From Vibrio europaeus (GTDB lineage: Bacteria; Pseudomonadota; Gammaproteobacteria; Enterobacterales; Vibrionaceae): DNA of 64,000 nt. Below, piece after piece: positions 30,017 to 41,387 of the stretch (the stretch's first letter is position 1; every line of letters starts with the position of its first letter). The notes under the pieces are model-generated. The model made no database searches, was not told the DNA's origin, and saw only the letters and a list, made by a program, of their open reading frames with translations. The stretch lies in NCBI RefSeq assembly GCF_001695575.1, contig NZ_LUAX01000003.1:1-64000 (forward strand). Direction: 5' to 3'. The translations under genes were made by a program, and so were the position numbers.

Positions 30017-32782
30017 TTAGTTTTTTGCTGATAAGGTCGCTGTCATTTTTTGACTGTTGGTACCAAATGTCCAAGCTGCTCGCTGCTGAATGTCATTCAA
30101 AGTAATGCTATTCGTCGTACCTTCAATATCAAGCAGTGCATCAATGCCATAGCCATGGATTAGGTAGCGGCTATAAAACCATGCGCGCTGAATTGGATCA
30201 TCATTAATCGGCTCAACAGCAACGGCTAGTTGCTTAGTCGCAGTAGACACCTCTTCTTCAGTAATAGACTTAGATAATCCATCAAACATGGTATCTAAAG
30301 CTTGCTGTACCTCTTTGACATCTTCGCTTGCTACTTTTGCCGTTACAAACCAATCAGAGACTTGCTCTCCATCTTGAGTCACAGAGTAAATCTCTGGAGA
30401 GTAATCTAAGCCACGTTTTTCCCTGACTTCTTCAAGAAGGCGTGCACTTGCGATGCGTTTTAGTGCATCCTCAGCAAAAACATCCTTAGCTGTTTTCGCT
30501 CTTTGTTGTGTGTTAATCAGACGAGTTAACAGCATAGTGCCTTTTTCACTGCCTTCATTAACTTCAATAAGAGGTGCTAACTCTGTGTTGTAACCATTGT
30601 CAAAGTTCAACGGGGAAGGCTTATCTTTTCGCAGCGAAATTGAAGCTATGTACTTACGCAGCATAGGAGCAATTTGTGCAGGCTCAAGATCGGCAATAAT
30701 GACCAACTTATTATCCCGGTTATAGCGGAACAAGCGCTGATGGACCTCTAGCAGTTGCTCGGTAGTGACTCCGGCAATATCTGGGTTCAACACGTAACGG
30801 TGACGGCTATCTGGTTGATAAGTAACGGCATTAATTGCTTTGTACCATTTCCCTTCAGGGGAGTTGTAATAAGCGCTATTGTTCTCATAAAACTCTTGCT
30901 TCACAGCTTCGAGTTGACGCGGCTCAACCTTCACCTCAGTTGTAATGTTAAAGATAGTATTCAGAGCTAAGGGTAGCTCTTTCGCCGTAGTGTTTATCTC
31001 TAACCCATGAAACGTCAGACCAATAAATGGAAACACTGCGACATCTTTCTTACGCAAGTAACTGTCAAATTGCGCGCCGCTAAACTCTCCTAACCCACTT
31101 CGGGCAGCAGACTGTGGCAGTAAATCACTTGCTGCGTACAAATCAGGAGTAAGGGCTGCTTTACCGCCTTGGCTGGCATAGACAATATGTGCTCTCTTAC
31201 CTGCTTTCGGATCACGCTGGAACCACACTTCGACACCGTTACTCAATTGCCATACGGTGAAGTCACGTTCTCGATCCAATTGCGACACTATCTCACCCTG
31301 TGCCGCTGGTTGTTTCAGTTCTGAGGTCACTTGCTGCAACGCTAACGGTTTAAAGCCGGCTTGAGCATACCGCTCAGGGAGTTTATTGAACTGCTGCTCT
31401 AACGCACTCAAAGATTCGTCTGCACTATAACCCTGAAGCCAAGCGAGATCAGACGAAAGCAGGTCATCTATGTTGTCATTGACTCGCTTCAAATCTACAT
31501 GAGTCACAAACTCACTCAGGGCTTTGCGATTTGTCTCTCGACTTTGTACTGGCATGGCTTGTTCAATAGCGAATACCTTGTCATCCACGATTTGCAATGG
31601 CTTGCGCTTATCCCATTCACTATCGAAGTTAGACAAACTATTGCGATAGCCAGTCATAATACTCTCTAGCTCACTTTGGCTAACTCCATAGTCTCTTAAA
31701 GAGCGTAAAGTCTCCAAAAACAGTTGCTGACTCGCCTCTCTATTATCAGCCGAAAAAGCGATACTCGCTGCTGAATATCGGTTGTATTCAATCCATTGAG
31801 TGTAGCTTCCCGAATATTGCACCGCTTGAGCAGCATTGTTGAAGGCGGCGTGAAGTCGTTGAGAGATTAACTGCTGAGTAACATCATCTAGCCAGTATTG
31901 ATACTGCTGCTTAAAAGTGGTGATGGCGATAGGCCCTCTATCAACTAGGAAATGTAAGCTTGGCGACTCCATCTCCCCCACTAATAAGGTGTATGACTCT
32001 TCGTTAATGCTGTAATCACGTTGCTTGTTAACCCCTGGCTTGCCGTTGCTTTTCCAAGTTGAAAATTGCTGTGAGATAAGCTTTGAAAGCTCTTCACTGT
32101 TGATGTTGCCAGAGATTATCAACTCAGCATTTTGCGGTTGGTACCAATTTTGGTAGTAGCTTTTCAGCCCTTGTACAGACGCCTGCTTCACTGACTCTTG
32201 AGTCCCTAGAGGATCCTTCCCCTCTACCAACGTACCTTTTATTGCTTCTAGATAAGCTTTGGTAAACAAAGGCTCATTCTCTGGTCGAGTAGCGCGGAAC
32301 TCACCAAGAATAACGCCTTTCTCGCGCTCAACCTGTTTAGGAGCAAACTCAATACCATCTGCGACATCCCTCATCCAAGTCAAAGCGAGTGTCAGATGCT
32401 CTTGATCGGATAGATCCATTTTATACGTTGTCAGTTGGTATCCAGTGAACGCGTTAATATCGGCGCCAAAGCTACCGCCTGTTTTCTCAAATAGCTTAAT
32501 TACATCGTTACCCGTAAAATTACGGCTACCATTAAACGCCATATGCTCGACGAAGTGAGCATAGCCTTGTTGATCGTCAGCCTCTTGAATCGAGCCTGCG
32601 TGAATCATCAGGCGAATTGAAACTTCTTTATCCTCTGTTGGGTAGAGATGGTAGCGCAACCCATTATCGAGTTGATACTGGCTCCAATTCGCGTCTTCTG
32701 GAATGGATGCGTCAAGATCACTGTTGCAACCGACGATAAGTAAAACGATAGAAAAAGTAAGCCACTTTTTAATCACTTGCAT
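30017..32782 (-). CDS. M16 family zinc metallopeptidase lipoprotein (PqqL-like)
   Basis: A 921-aa exported insulinase-type protease. I take the ATG at 32782, six bases after an AGGAG site, not the TTG two codons upstream. A signal with lipobox IVGC gives acylated Cys19. The catalytic inverted zinc motif HFVEH is at 76-80, with the third ligand Glu expected downstream (EREKGVILGEF region). Two M16 repeats plus inactive partner domains account for the length, close to that of E. coli PqqL. Neighbours give no clue to its substrate. Confidence 0.9.
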   Translation of the reverse strand: MQVIKKWLTFSIVLLIVGCNSDLDASIPEDANWSQYQLDNGLRYHLYPTEDKEVSIRLMIHAGSIQEADDQQGYAHFVEHMAFNGSRNFTGNDVIKLFEKTGGSFGADINAFTGYQLTTYKMDLSDQEHLTLALTWMRDVADGIEFAPKQVEREKGVILGEFRATRPENEPLFTKAYLEAIKGTLVEGKDPLGTQESVKQASVQGLKSYYQNWYQPQNAELIISGNINSEELSKLISQQFSTWKSNGKPGVNKQRDYSINEESYTLLVGEMESPSLHFLVDRGPIAITTFKQQYQYWLDDVTQQLISQRLHAAFNNAAQAVQYSGSYTQWIEYNRYSAASIAFSADNREASQQLFLETLRSLRDYGVSQSELESIMTGYRNSLSNFDSEWDKRKPLQIVDDKVFAIEQAMPVQSRETNRKALSEFVTHVDLKRVNDNIDDLLSSDLAWLQGYSADESLSALEQQFNKLPERYAQAGFKPLALQQVTSELKQPAAQGEIVSQLDRERDFTVWQLSNGVEVWFQRDPKAGKRAHIVYASQGGKAALTPDLYAASDLLPQSAARSGLGEFSGAQFDSYLRKKDVAVFPFIGLTFHGLEINTTAKELPLALNTIFNITTEVKVEPRQLEAVKQEFYENNSAYYNSPEGKWYKAINAVTYQPDSRHRYVLNPDIAGVTTEQLLEVHQRLFRYNRDNKLVIIADLEPAQIAPMLRKYIASISLRKDKPSPLNFDNGYNTELAPLIEVNEGSEKGTMLLTRLINTQQRAKTAKDVFAEDALKRIASARLLEEVREKRGLDYSPEIYSVTQDGEQVSDWFVTAKVASEDVKEVQQALDTMFDGLSKSITEEEVSTATKQLAVAVEPINDDPIQRAWFYSRYLIHGYGIDALLDIEGTTNSITLNDIQQRAAWTFGTNSQKMTATLSAKN

Positions 32783-32934
32783 GAACAACTCCTAGTCCAA
32801 TTACTAACCGCACTATATCGTTCCGCGTGGCTCAAATGTAATACACAACAAGCAATGGCAAGAAAATACGACTCACAACAGATAATCTTGAAACTTATAT
32901 GATTATTAACAGACTAGATATTTAACAGCAGATA

Positions 32935-32970
32935 CAAAAAAGCCCCTAACTTAAGAGTAAGTTAGGGGCT
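32935..32970 (-). terminator. Terminator of ispH
   Basis: AGCCCCTAACTTA / TAAGTTAGGGGCT, 13-bp perfect stem with an AGAG loop, followed by T6 on the minus strand. Confidence 0.95.
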
Positions 32971-32987
32971 AGATTCACTAAGCAAGG

Positions 32988-33953
32988 TTAGTCTACTTGT
33001 TTAATTTGTAGCTCTTTAGGCACTTCAAAGAACATGTTTTCTTCACGGCCTTGGATCTCTTCGACAGAGCGCGTACCTACCAGATCTTTAATACGATCTA
33101 GGATCTTGTTAACCAGTTCCTCTGGCGCAGAAGCTCCGGCAGTTACGCCGACTCTCACTTTACCTTCAAACCACTGTGGTTCGATGTCTTCAGGGCAATC
33201 AGTCAGGTAACCTGGTGTACCTAGCTTCTCTGCAAGCTCTTTTAGGCGAGTAGAGTTAGATGAGTTTTTAGAGCCAACCACAATCACGACATCGACATCG
33301 GTCGCCATTTCACGCACGGCATCTTGACGGTTTTGCGTTGCGTAGCAGATATCATCTTTACGAGGCCCCTGAATATCAGGGAATACACGTCGCAGTTCTT
33401 CAATCACGTCCGCAGTTTCATCCACTGACAGCGTTGTTTGGCTAACGTAGTGTAAGTGACTTGGATCTTTCACTTTCTCTTTTAAGCTAACTACATCTGC
33501 CGGAGTTTCAACTAGGTACATACCGCCTTGCTCACTCGCATATTGACCCATGGTTCCTTCCACTTCAGGGTGGCCTGCGTGTCCTATCAATACAACTTCC
33601 ATATGCTTACGGCTTGCACGCGCCACTTCCATATGAACTTTAGTCACCAATGGGCAAGTGGCGTCAAATACGGTTAAATCGCGCTCTTTGGCTTCTTTGC
33701 GTACCGCTTGAGAAACACCATGAGCCGAGAAGATTACGATGTTGTCATCAGGTACTTCCTGTAACTCTTCAACAAAGATAGCGCCACGCTGTTTTAGCCC
33801 TTCCACTACAAATCGGTTGTGAACCACTTCATGGCGTACGTAGATTGGCGGTTGGTACATTTCGAGTGCTCGCTCAACAATGCTGATCGCGCGATCAACA
33901 CCGGCACAAAAGCCACGTGGGTTAGCTAACTTAATTTTCATTTCATTGCTCAT
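32988..33953 (-). CDS. ispH: 4-hydroxy-3-methylbut-2-enyl diphosphate reductase IspH
   Basis: The last enzyme of the MEP isoprenoid pathway, an Fe-S protein giving IPP and DMAPP. The 321-aa length is normal. The cluster Cys ligands are visible as GFCAGVDRA (Cys16), DATCPLV (near 100) and a third in DDICYATQN (near 200). It lies downstream of fkpB on the same strand, the usual ribF-ileS-lspA-fkpB-ispH order. Confidence 0.97.
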   Translation of the reverse strand: MSNEMKIKLANPRGFCAGVDRAISIVERALEMYQPPIYVRHEVVHNRFVVEGLKQRGAIFVEELQEVPDDNIVIFSAHGVSQAVRKEAKERDLTVFDATCPLVTKVHMEVARASRKHMEVVLIGHAGHPEVEGTMGQYASEQGGMYLVETPADVVSLKEKVKDPSHLHYVSQTTLSVDETADVIEELRRVFPDIQGPRKDDICYATQNRQDAVREMATDVDVVIVVGSKNSSNSTRLKELAEKLGTPGYLTDCPEDIEPQWFEGKVRVGVTAGASAPEELVNKILDRIKDLVGTRSVEEIQGREENMFFEVPKELQIKQVD

Positions 33954-33979
33954 GATGATTATATTTTCGCTTTGGCTCG

Positions 33980-34411
33980 CTATTCTACTGACAAAATTTC
34001 AACTTCAAAAGTCACATCTTGTCCTGCTAGAGGGTGGTTAAAGTCAACGGTCACTGAGTCCCCAGCAATTTCTTTAATGATTCCAGGAATTTCCATCCCA
34101 TCAGGGCCTGAAAACGCCATAATCGTTCCTACTTCAACTTCTGCATCACCAACAAACTTAGTTCTGTCCATATGGTGGATATTGTCTGGGTTAGGCATGC
34201 CAAACGCGTCTTGCGCTTTAAGTTCAATGGCTTTTTTTTCTCCAGTACTTAGCCCGAGAAGACACTGTTCAAAGTTATCACTCAAGCTGCCATCACCAAT
34301 TACTAACTTGGCTGGTTTCCCCATATTGTGGGTACTATCGGCAACAGAGCCGTCATTCATCTTAATGGTAAAGTGCAGAGTTACTGCTGAATCTTGGGCA
34401 ATGATAGTCAC
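33980..34411 (-). CDS. fkpB: FKBP-type peptidyl-prolyl isomerase FkpB (SlpA)
   Basis: A 143-aa SlyD/SlpA-like prolyl isomerase with an FKBP core interrupted by an IF chaperone domain (about 65-130). It begins with GTG at 34411, preceded by AAGGA at a good distance. It lies 26 bp before ispH. A terminator-like hairpin separates it from lspA, so fkpB-ispH may have its own promoter. Confidence 0.94.
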   Translation of the reverse strand: MTIIAQDSAVTLHFTIKMNDGSVADSTHNMGKPAKLVIGDGSLSDNFEQCLLGLSTGEKKAIELKAQDAFGMPNPDNIHHMDRTKFVGDAEVEVGTIMAFSGPDGMEIPGIIKEIAGDSVTVDFNHPLAGQDVTFEVEILSVE

Positions 34412-34494
34412 GTTACTGCTTCCTTGAGGTCGTTATTTTTATAGGTGTATACCCTAAATAGTTGAAGTTTCAGCTTCAAATATGACGGGTATAC

Positions 34495-34530
34495 TAAAAA
34501 GCGCTACCGGAATCAACCGACAGCGCCTAG
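34495..34530 (-). terminator. Terminator after lspA
   Basis: On the minus strand GCGCT...AGCGC with a CGG/CCG extension and one mismatch forms a stem, followed by a T-run (complement of 34495-34500). It lies between lspA and fkpB. Confidence 0.7.
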
Positions 34531-34551
34531 GGTTATTCAATTTATCACGAA

Positions 34552-35061
34552 TTAGGCTTTGGCATCTTCTTTCTTGCGAAAGCCATCAAGAATAATCATT
34601 GCTGCACCAATACAGATAGTTGTATCGGCTAAGTTGAATGCAGGCCAATGATAATTACCCCAGAAGAAGTCTAGGTAGTCGACAACAAAGCCGTGGACAA
34701 CACGGTCAAACACGTTACCTACAGCCCCACCAATAATCATGGCGTAAGCAACGTTATTCCATTTTTCTTGTGCCGGAAGCTTGCTCATCCAGTAAGTCAG
34801 CATACCCGTTACCACAAACGCAATACCGGTAAATAGCCAACGTTGCCAACCTGCTTGGTCGCTCAAAAAGCTAAACGCTGCACCATAGTTGTGGACATAC
34901 AAAAAATTAAAGAAAGGCAGTACCTCAATTCTATTCGCCCAGCCATACCCCATGTTATCCATTACGAATAGCTTGATGCCAATATCCGCAAAGAAGATAA
35001 CCAAGGCTAGCCACAGCCAACGTACGCCTGATTGCTTTAGAGTAAATGTTTGTTCGCTCAT
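34552..35061 (-). CDS. lspA: Lipoprotein signal peptidase LspA
   Basis: An inner-membrane aspartyl protease that cuts prolipoproteins after lipidation. The 169-aa protein has four hydrophobic segments and both catalytic Asp regions, GNVFDR near 118 and FNLADT near 142. It follows ileS and has AGGA before the ATG. It would process the lipoproteins encoded in this window (BamD, DUF2799, M16 peptidase). Confidence 0.97.
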   Translation of the reverse strand: MSEQTFTLKQSGVRWLWLALVIFFADIGIKLFVMDNMGYGWANRIEVLPFFNFLYVHNYGAAFSFLSDQAGWQRWLFTGIAFVVTGMLTYWMSKLPAQEKWNNVAYAMIIGGAVGNVFDRVVHGFVVDYLDFFWGNYHWPAFNLADTTICIGAAMIILDGFRKKEDAKA

Positions 35062-35137
35062 AAAGTTCCTAAAAATAACCCCAGTAGATACTGGGGCTAT
35101 GAATTTTCAATAAAGTTCAACTTCTGATTGCTCTAAA

Positions 35138-37966
35138 TTATGCAAACTTGCGAACTTCACCTTCACCATCAACGTTAGACACACAACGACCACAGATCTT
35201 CTCATGACCTGCGATTGTGCCAACATCTGGAGTGTGGTGCCAACAGCGGTCACACTTCTCGTTTTCTGTTGCTTTCACTTCAACAAACAGACCTTCGACA
35301 TCAGTTGCTTGCGCCGCATCTGACTTCTCACTTAGAGGCTTAACAACCGCTGCTGAAGTCAGTAGTGCAAAGCGTAGCTCATCTTCAAGCTTGCTTAGTT
35401 TGGCCGCTAGTGCATCATCGGCGTAAAGTGTCACTTCAGCTTGCAGAGAACCACCAATTGTCTTCTCTTTACGAGCATCTTCTAGCAGTTTGTTAACACC
35501 ACCACGAACCACTTGGATTTCAGCCCAGAATTCGTTGTTAAGCTCTTCGCCCTCAGTTAAACCGAACAGACCTTCGTACCACTCACCAGTGAAGACAAAC
35601 GTATCACGTTCACCTGGCATTTCGTTCCAGATCTCGTCTGCAGTGAACGACATAATTGGCGCCATCCAACGAACAAGCGCTTCTACAATGTAGTAAAGTG
35701 CAGTCTGACAGCTACGTTGAGCGTGACCACCTAGTTTCGCTGTGTACTGACGGTCTTTAATTACGTCTAGGTAGAATGAGCCCATTTCAATAGAACAGAA
35801 CTGCATTAAGCGCTGTGTTACTGCGTGAGTGTTGTACTCACCGTAAGCTTTAACGATCTCTTCTTGTGCAGCGAGTGCACGACCTACAGCCCAACGGTCT
35901 AGAGCAACCATTTCTTCAGCAGGAACGAGATCCGTTGCTGGGTTAAAGCCGCTTAGGTTAGCAAGGAAGAAACGTGCTGTGTTACGGATACGACGGTACG
36001 CATCAGCAGAGCGTTTTAGGATTTCATCAGAAACCGCAACTTCACCTGTGTAGTCAGTTGAAGCAACCCATAGACGCAGGATATCTGCACCTAGCTTATT
36101 AGTCACATCTTTTGGCGCAACTACGTTACCGATTGATTTCGACATCTTACGGCCTTGACCGTCAACCACGAAACCGTGAGTAAGCACTTGCTTGTATGGC
36201 GCTTCGTCTTTCATCGCGATTGATGAGATTAGTGAAGACTGGAACCAACCGCGGTGTTGGTCAGAGCCTTCTAGGTATAGGTCTGCCGACGCGCCGTTGT
36301 ACTCTTCACGAGCATCAACAACTGAGTAGTGAGTCACACCTGAATCGAACCATACGTCTAGCGTATCGAGTACTTTCTCGTACTTATCCGCTTCTTCACC
36401 TAGTAGATCAGAGATTTCTAGATCCCACCAAGCTTGAATGCCCTTCTCTTCAACTAACTGAGCTACTTTCTCAATCAGTTCTAAAGTGTTTGGATGAAGC
36501 TCTGCTGTTTCTTTGTGAACGAATAGAGCAATTGGCACACCCCAAGTACGTTGACGAGAGATACACCACTCTGGGCGACCTTCAATCATACCTTCGATGC
36601 GGCTTTGGCCCCACTCTGGCATCCACTCAACACCTTTAATTGACTCTAGTGCTTTTGCACGTAGGCCAGCTTGGTCCATAGATACGAACCATTGTGGTGT
36701 TGCACGGAAGATGATTGGCGTTTTATGTCTCCAACAGTGCGGGTAGCTGTGCTCGTAAGCGTGGTGATGTAGCAGTGCGCCTTTCTCTTTTAGCGTTTCA
36801 ACAACGGCATCATTAGCTTTGAATACGTGCTGGCCAGCAAATAGCTCAGTATCCGGCAGGTAAACACCGTTTGAACCGACTGGGTTAGCCACTTCTAGGT
36901 TGTATTTGTTACCGACTGCAAAGTCTTCTTGACCGTGGCCTGGTGCTGTGTGAACGACACCAGTACCAGAATCCGTGGTTACGTGATCGCCAAGGATCGC
37001 AGGAACCGTGAAGTCGTAGAATGGGTGATTGAACTGAGATAGCTCAAGGTCGCTACCTTTTGCAAAACCAAGGTTATGGAAGTGCTCGATACCCGCACGA
37101 TCCATCACGTCTTTCGCTAGCTCAGAAGCAACGATGATACGCTCCTTCGACTCACCTTCTACTTGGATCAGCACGTACTCTAGATCATCACGTAGACATA
37201 CTGCGCGGTTTGCTGGCAGTGTCCAAGGTGTGGTTGTCCAGATAACGATTGAGATATCGCCTTCGCCTTCATGGCCTTCGTTCAATGAGAACTTAGATAG
37301 AAGCGCTGCTTCATCTGCCGCTTTAAAGCGTACGTCGATAGATGGAGAAACTTTATCTTTGTACTCGACTTCTGCTTCAGCAAGTGCAGAGCCACAGTCT
37401 GTACACCAGTGAACTGGTTTGAAACCTTTTAGTAGGTGGCCGTTATCAGCAATCTTACCAAGTGCACGGATGATGTTTGCTTCAGTCGCAAAATCCATAG
37501 TGCGGTAAGGCTTATCCCACTCACCCATGATACCTAGGCGTTTGAAGCTCTCTTTTTGACCTTCTACCTGACCTGCCGCGTACTTACGACACTCTTCACG
37601 GAACTCAGCCGCAGAGATTTTTTGGCCTGGTTTGCCTTTTTTCTTTTCTACCATTAGTTCAATTGGTAGACCGTGACAGTCCCAACCAGGAATGTACGGT
37701 GCATCAAAACCAGAAAGTGTTTTGGATTTAATAATAATGTCTTTAAGAATCTTGTTTAGTGCGTGACCAATGTGAATGTCACCATTCGCGTATGGAGGGC
37801 CATCGTGTAGAACGAAAGATTTTTTGCCTTTCTTCGCTTTACGGATCTCACCGTAAAGGTCTTCTTTATACCAACGCTTAAGCATTTCTGGCTCACGATT
37901 TGCCAGATTGCCACGCATCGGAAACCCTGTTTCAGGAAGGTTCAGGGTATCTTTATACTCACTCAT
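35138..37966 (-). CDS. ileS: Isoleucyl-tRNA synthetase IleS
   Basis: A 942-aa class I synthetase. HIGH is at 65-68 and KMSKS near 605 ([10 protein letters not shown]). The CP1 editing domain lies between them, and a C-terminal zinc finger (CDRCWHH ... CGRC) marks the bacterial type 1 enzyme. It lies between ribF and lspA in the conserved operon. Lengthy apparent ORFs on the other strand are shadows. Confidence 0.98.
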   Translation of the reverse strand: MSEYKDTLNLPETGFPMRGNLANREPEMLKRWYKEDLYGEIRKAKKGKKSFVLHDGPPYANGDIHIGHALNKILKDIIIKSKTLSGFDAPYIPGWDCHGLPIELMVEKKKGKPGQKISAAEFREECRKYAAGQVEGQKESFKRLGIMGEWDKPYRTMDFATEANIIRALGKIADNGHLLKGFKPVHWCTDCGSALAEAEVEYKDKVSPSIDVRFKAADEAALLSKFSLNEGHEGEGDISIVIWTTTPWTLPANRAVCLRDDLEYVLIQVEGESKERIIVASELAKDVMDRAGIEHFHNLGFAKGSDLELSQFNHPFYDFTVPAILGDHVTTDSGTGVVHTAPGHGQEDFAVGNKYNLEVANPVGSNGVYLPDTELFAGQHVFKANDAVVETLKEKGALLHHHAYEHSYPHCWRHKTPIIFRATPQWFVSMDQAGLRAKALESIKGVEWMPEWGQSRIEGMIEGRPEWCISRQRTWGVPIALFVHKETAELHPNTLELIEKVAQLVEEKGIQAWWDLEISDLLGEEADKYEKVLDTLDVWFDSGVTHYSVVDAREEYNGASADLYLEGSDQHRGWFQSSLISSIAMKDEAPYKQVLTHGFVVDGQGRKMSKSIGNVVAPKDVTNKLGADILRLWVASTDYTGEVAVSDEILKRSADAYRRIRNTARFFLANLSGFNPATDLVPAEEMVALDRWAVGRALAAQEEIVKAYGEYNTHAVTQRLMQFCSIEMGSFYLDVIKDRQYTAKLGGHAQRSCQTALYYIVEALVRWMAPIMSFTADEIWNEMPGERDTFVFTGEWYEGLFGLTEGEELNNEFWAEIQVVRGGVNKLLEDARKEKTIGGSLQAEVTLYADDALAAKLSKLEDELRFALLTSAAVVKPLSEKSDAAQATDVEGLFVEVKATENEKCDRCWHHTPDVGTIAGHEKICGRCVSNVDGEGEVRKFA

Positions 37967-38021
37967 CGATTCTTAATTCCGTTGTGTTGGGTGACAGTTA
38001 GACATTATGCCAAGCAGCGAA

Positions 38022-38966
38022 CTAAACCGCTTGGGCTTTATACTGACGCAGCCACACCCTTGCTGCTTCAGCATCCAATTCAATTTGTTGTTTCAAAGCT
38101 TCGAACGATTCAAATTTATGTTCGTCGCGAATCTTATCTAAAAGTACGATTTCTAGCTGTTTGCCATATAAGTTGGCTTTAAAGTCGAATAAATGTACTT
38201 CGAGTTGTTGGCGTACGCCATTCACTGTCGGTCTATTACCAATATTGGCAACACCGCCGACAGGTTCTTCGCCCAAGCCCAGAGCTTGAACGGTATACAC
38301 GCCAGAAACTGGCGACACGCAACGTTTTAGTGGGATATTCGCCGTCGGAAAACCAATCGTTCTGCCAAGTTTTCTCCCATGAGAAACTCGCCCACTAATA
38401 CTGTAATCACGCCCAAGCATTTCAGCGGCTTGCTCAAGCTTATCTTGTGCTAAGGCTTCTCTAATCGCAGTACTGCTTACACGTAATTGTTGTAAACAGA
38501 AGCTTTGAGTGCTTACCACTTCAAAACCGTATTTTTTGCCTGCTTCTTGCAGCATGGCAAAATTGCCTTTTCGGCCACGACCAAAGCAGAAATCATCACC
38601 TACGACGAGAAACTTAACACCCAAACGCTTCACCAACAAGTCACTAATAAACTCGTCAGCACTTTGATCAGCGAATTGATGATTAAAGTTCACGCAAAGC
38701 AGCCTTTCGATATTCAATTTGCTCAACTGAACAAACTTATCTCTAAGACGCGTTAAGCGCGCGGGCGCTTTGTCTTTGGCAAACAACTCCAATGGTTGAG
38801 GGTCAAATGTCATGACAATTGAAGGCAAACTTAATTGTTTAGCTTGCTCAGACACTTGGCGTAAAACTTCTTGATGTCCGAGGTGAACACCATCGAAATT
38901 CCCGATCGTCAATACACACCCTTGATGGTGTGGTTTGATGTTGTGAATACCTCGAATCAATTCCAT
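38022..38966 (-). CDS. ribF: Bifunctional riboflavin kinase / FAD synthetase RibF
   Basis: RibF makes FMN and FAD from riboflavin. The 314-aa protein has an N-terminal FAD synthetase domain with the nucleotidyltransferase motif GNFDGVHLGHQ near 22-32 and a C-terminal riboflavin kinase domain (about 185-305; GRTIGFPTANI). It is the first gene of the run ribF-ileS-lspA. Confidence 0.97.
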   Translation of the reverse strand: MELIRGIHNIKPHHQGCVLTIGNFDGVHLGHQEVLRQVSEQAKQLSLPSIVMTFDPQPLELFAKDKAPARLTRLRDKFVQLSKLNIERLLCVNFNHQFADQSADEFISDLLVKRLGVKFLVVGDDFCFGRGRKGNFAMLQEAGKKYGFEVVSTQSFCLQQLRVSSTAIREALAQDKLEQAAEMLGRDYSISGRVSHGRKLGRTIGFPTANIPLKRCVSPVSGVYTVQALGLGEEPVGGVANIGNRPTVNGVRQQLEVHLFDFKANLYGKQLEIVLLDKIRDEHKFESFEALKQQIELDAEAARVWLRQYKAQAV

Positions 38967-39057
38967 TGGAGACTACTAAAAACTTGTTTATTGATTATAA
39001 ATTCTCAAAAAAAGAATTAACGTTGCGTGAAACTGACGGATTATATACTAATCACCC

Positions 39058-40620
39058 TTATTCTGTCGCTGCTTTTAGATCTTTTAAACGAACACCCATG
39101 ATAAGCAGTGACAACAGGTAAACAGCCGCACCTAATCCTATCAATGCCGTTAACCACATTACTCGCTCTAGCAATGTCCAAGTTAGCCACACATTCATCT
39201 CTTCTAGCTGCCACAGAATAGCACCAACCATTAGGCCACCAGCAATAACAAGCTTGGCTATAAAGAGTAACGTTCTTTTGGTCAGGTGATAGACACCCGC
39301 AATGTGCAAGCCTCTATATAGAAGAGACATATTCACAAAGGCAGACAGTGCGGTTGCAATGGCAAGACCAACGTAACCATAAAACCAAGCGAAGATAGCA
39401 TTGAAAACCATATTGGTTACCATCGCGATAATGCCATATTTAACTGGCGTTTTGGTGTCTTGGCGCGAGTAGTAACCTGGAGCCAGTACTTTAATCAACA
39501 TAAAGTTGAGTAGGCCTGACGCGTAAGCAACCAGTGACATCGAGGCATGGTTCACGTCTTGGGGAGTAAACTCTCCACGCATAAACAGCACCATTAGCAT
39601 AGGTTTGGCTAATACCATCAAACCAAGCATGGCAGGAATACCGAGCAAGGTGACCATACGTACGCCCCAATCCATGGTTTGTGCAAAGCCGTCACTATGA
39701 TCATCAACATGCTTGCGAGACAACGCAGGTAGAATGACCGTCGCGATAGCGATACCAAATAGACCAAGTGGAAACTCTAACAGGCGATCAGAGTAATAAA
39801 GCCAACTAATAGAACCTGTCTGAAGGAAACTGGCGATAAAGGTATCGAACAAGAGGTTGATTTGACTAACTGAAACGCCAAATAGCGCAGGGATCATTAA
39901 GGTACGAATCTTAACCACGCCCGGATCGCGCCAACCCCACTTAGGTTTCACCATCACTCCCGCTTTAATCAGGAACGGGATCTGAAATAAAAACTGAACT
40001 AAGCCGCCAAGAAACACACCTATCGCTAAACCAATTTCTGGTTGTGATAATTGAGGCGCGATAAACCACGCCGATAGAATGATCATCACATTGAGAAAAA
40101 CAGGCGTAAAAGAAGAGACAGCAAACTTACCTAACGTATTGAGAATCGCCCCCGACAAAGCGACAAAGGTGATAAACCATAAATACGGGAAAGTAATTTT
40201 GAGCATTAAGCTCGCGAGCTCAAACTTTTCTGCGGAAGGTCCGCCGTTGAGCCAGTCTAAGAACCAGCCAAAACCAAACAGCGCCGTTACCACGCCAGAA
40301 CCCAAAACGCCAAGTACGGTAACGATAGAGACAATAACGCCTAATGTACCTGCTGCTCTCGCGATGAGCTGGCGAGTTTTGTCTATCTCTCCGGCAGCGT
40401 GGTATTCCGTCAATACTGGGACAAAGGCTTGAGAAAATGCGCCCTCAGCAAATAGACGCCTTAGAAAGTTGGGGATTTTATTAGCAAAGAAGAAGACATC
40501 GGCACTGGCCCCTGCCCCCATAAGGTTGGCAACAACAACATCTCGAACCAAGCCTAAAACTCTAGAGATCAAGGTCATAGCACTGACTATCATGCCTGAC
40601 TTGAGTAGGCGTTTACTCAC
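39058..40620 (-). CDS. murJ: Lipid II flippase MurJ
   Basis: An inner-membrane MOP-superfamily protein with about 14 TM helices that flips lipid II for peptidoglycan synthesis. I chose the GTG at 40620 (VSKRLLKSGM), with GAGG five bases before it, over a TTG six codons upstream; the protein is then 520 aa. The family segment RRLFAEGAFSQAFVP, with its functional Arg residues, lies near 53-67. It is divergent from rpsT. Confidence 0.96.
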   Translation of the reverse strand: MSKRLLKSGMIVSAMTLISRVLGLVRDVVVANLMGAGASADVFFFANKIPNFLRRLFAEGAFSQAFVPVLTEYHAAGEIDKTRQLIARAAGTLGVIVSIVTVLGVLGSGVVTALFGFGWFLDWLNGGPSAEKFELASLMLKITFPYLWFITFVALSGAILNTLGKFAVSSFTPVFLNVMIILSAWFIAPQLSQPEIGLAIGVFLGGLVQFLFQIPFLIKAGVMVKPKWGWRDPGVVKIRTLMIPALFGVSVSQINLLFDTFIASFLQTGSISWLYYSDRLLEFPLGLFGIAIATVILPALSRKHVDDHSDGFAQTMDWGVRMVTLLGIPAMLGLMVLAKPMLMVLFMRGEFTPQDVNHASMSLVAYASGLLNFMLIKVLAPGYYSRQDTKTPVKYGIIAMVTNMVFNAIFAWFYGYVGLAIATALSAFVNMSLLYRGLHIAGVYHLTKRTLLFIAKLVIAGGLMVGAILWQLEEMNVWLTWTLLERVMWLTALIGLGAAVYLLSLLIMGVRLKDLKAATE

Positions 40621-40867
40621 ATTTACCTCGGGAATCAAAAATTTTGCTCTACTTTACAACAGGAATGTCATAACCAGAGCAGATTAGTATTAGCATTGAA
40701 AAAAAAATACTGTTAGAATCCCCGCCATCTTAACCGTGAAGACCTTTCAAACCAAAATTAGTTTGGCTCGATTGGTTTTTGCACAAATTATTTGACATTT
40801 AAGCGCAAATGAGGGATATTCCTCGCCCTTAAATTGTCACTGAACTAAGTTTTTGGGAGTTAGACCC

Positions 40868-41128
40868 TTGGCAAATAGTAAATCTGCTAAGAAGCGCGCT
40901 ATCCAGGCTGAGAAACGTCGTCAGCACAACGCTAGCCGTCGCTCAATGATGCGTACTTACATGAAGAAAACTGTTGCTGCTATCGAAGCAGGCGACAAAG
41001 CTGCTGCAACTGAAGCATTTGCTACAGTTACACCAATCCTAGACCGCATGGCAACTAAAGGCCTTATTCACAAGAATAAAGCTGCACGTCATAAGTCTCG
41101 TTTCGCTGCTGCAATCAAAGCTCTTTAA
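40868..41128 (+). CDS. rpsT: 30S ribosomal protein S20
   Basis: An 86-aa, very basic, Ala/Lys-rich primary 16S-binding protein. The start is a TTG at 40868 with GGGAG eight bases before it. E. coli rpsT also uses UUG, where it takes part in autoregulation of S20 translation, so this rare start is probably conserved for that reason. A leader of well over 100 nt and a strong terminator flank it. Confidence 0.97.
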   Translation: MANSKSAKKRAIQAEKRRQHNASRRSMMRTYMKKTVAAIEAGDKAAATEAFATVTPILDRMATKGLIHKNKAARHKSRFAAAIKAL

Positions 41129-41153
41129 TAGAACTCTGATTTCCCAGTGAAAG

Positions 41154-41180
41154 AAAAAACCGGCAATTGCCGGTTTTTTT
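41154..41180 (+). terminator. Terminator of rpsT
   Basis: CCGGCAATTGCCGG palindrome with A-run before and T-run after; can work in both directions. Confidence 0.93.
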
Positions 41181-41222
41181 ATATCTAAATTTCGAGGCTA
41201 AACAACAGACCTCGATAAATTG

Positions 41223-41385
41223 ATACCAATCGCATTAATTAGATGTTCAGAAATTTGCGTAGGAAAACCCGCTTAGAACAAGGAAAAGATTGCAGCTAGC
41301 TAGTTGTTCTACCTACAAAATCTTTAACGCAGTTATCAGCGGTTTTAACAAGCAAGAATGATCAGATAATTGATGTGATTAGTAT
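41223..41385. repeat. 163-bp imperfect palindrome (MITE-like intergenic repeat) abutting hlyU
   Basis: The left end ATACCAATCGCATTAATTA is mirrored by the right end (complement of 41366-41385). Inner arms also pair: AAAACCCGC with GCGGTTTT-like text, and AGAACAA with TTGTTCT around a CTAGCTAG centre. It ends two bases before the hlyU stop codon. No ORF is present. The text resembles dispersed palindromic repeats I associate with Vibrio intergenic DNA. Confidence 0.7.
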
Positions 41386-41387
41386 GA

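Noticed and set aside
33972..34427. 151-codon ORF on the plus strand
   Set aside because: It covers fkpB almost exactly in antisense and has low-complexity Ser/Pro content.
35217..37412. Several 60-150-codon ORFs opposite ileS
   Set aside because: Shadows of a strongly codon-biased synthetase gene; no ribosome-binding sites or family features.
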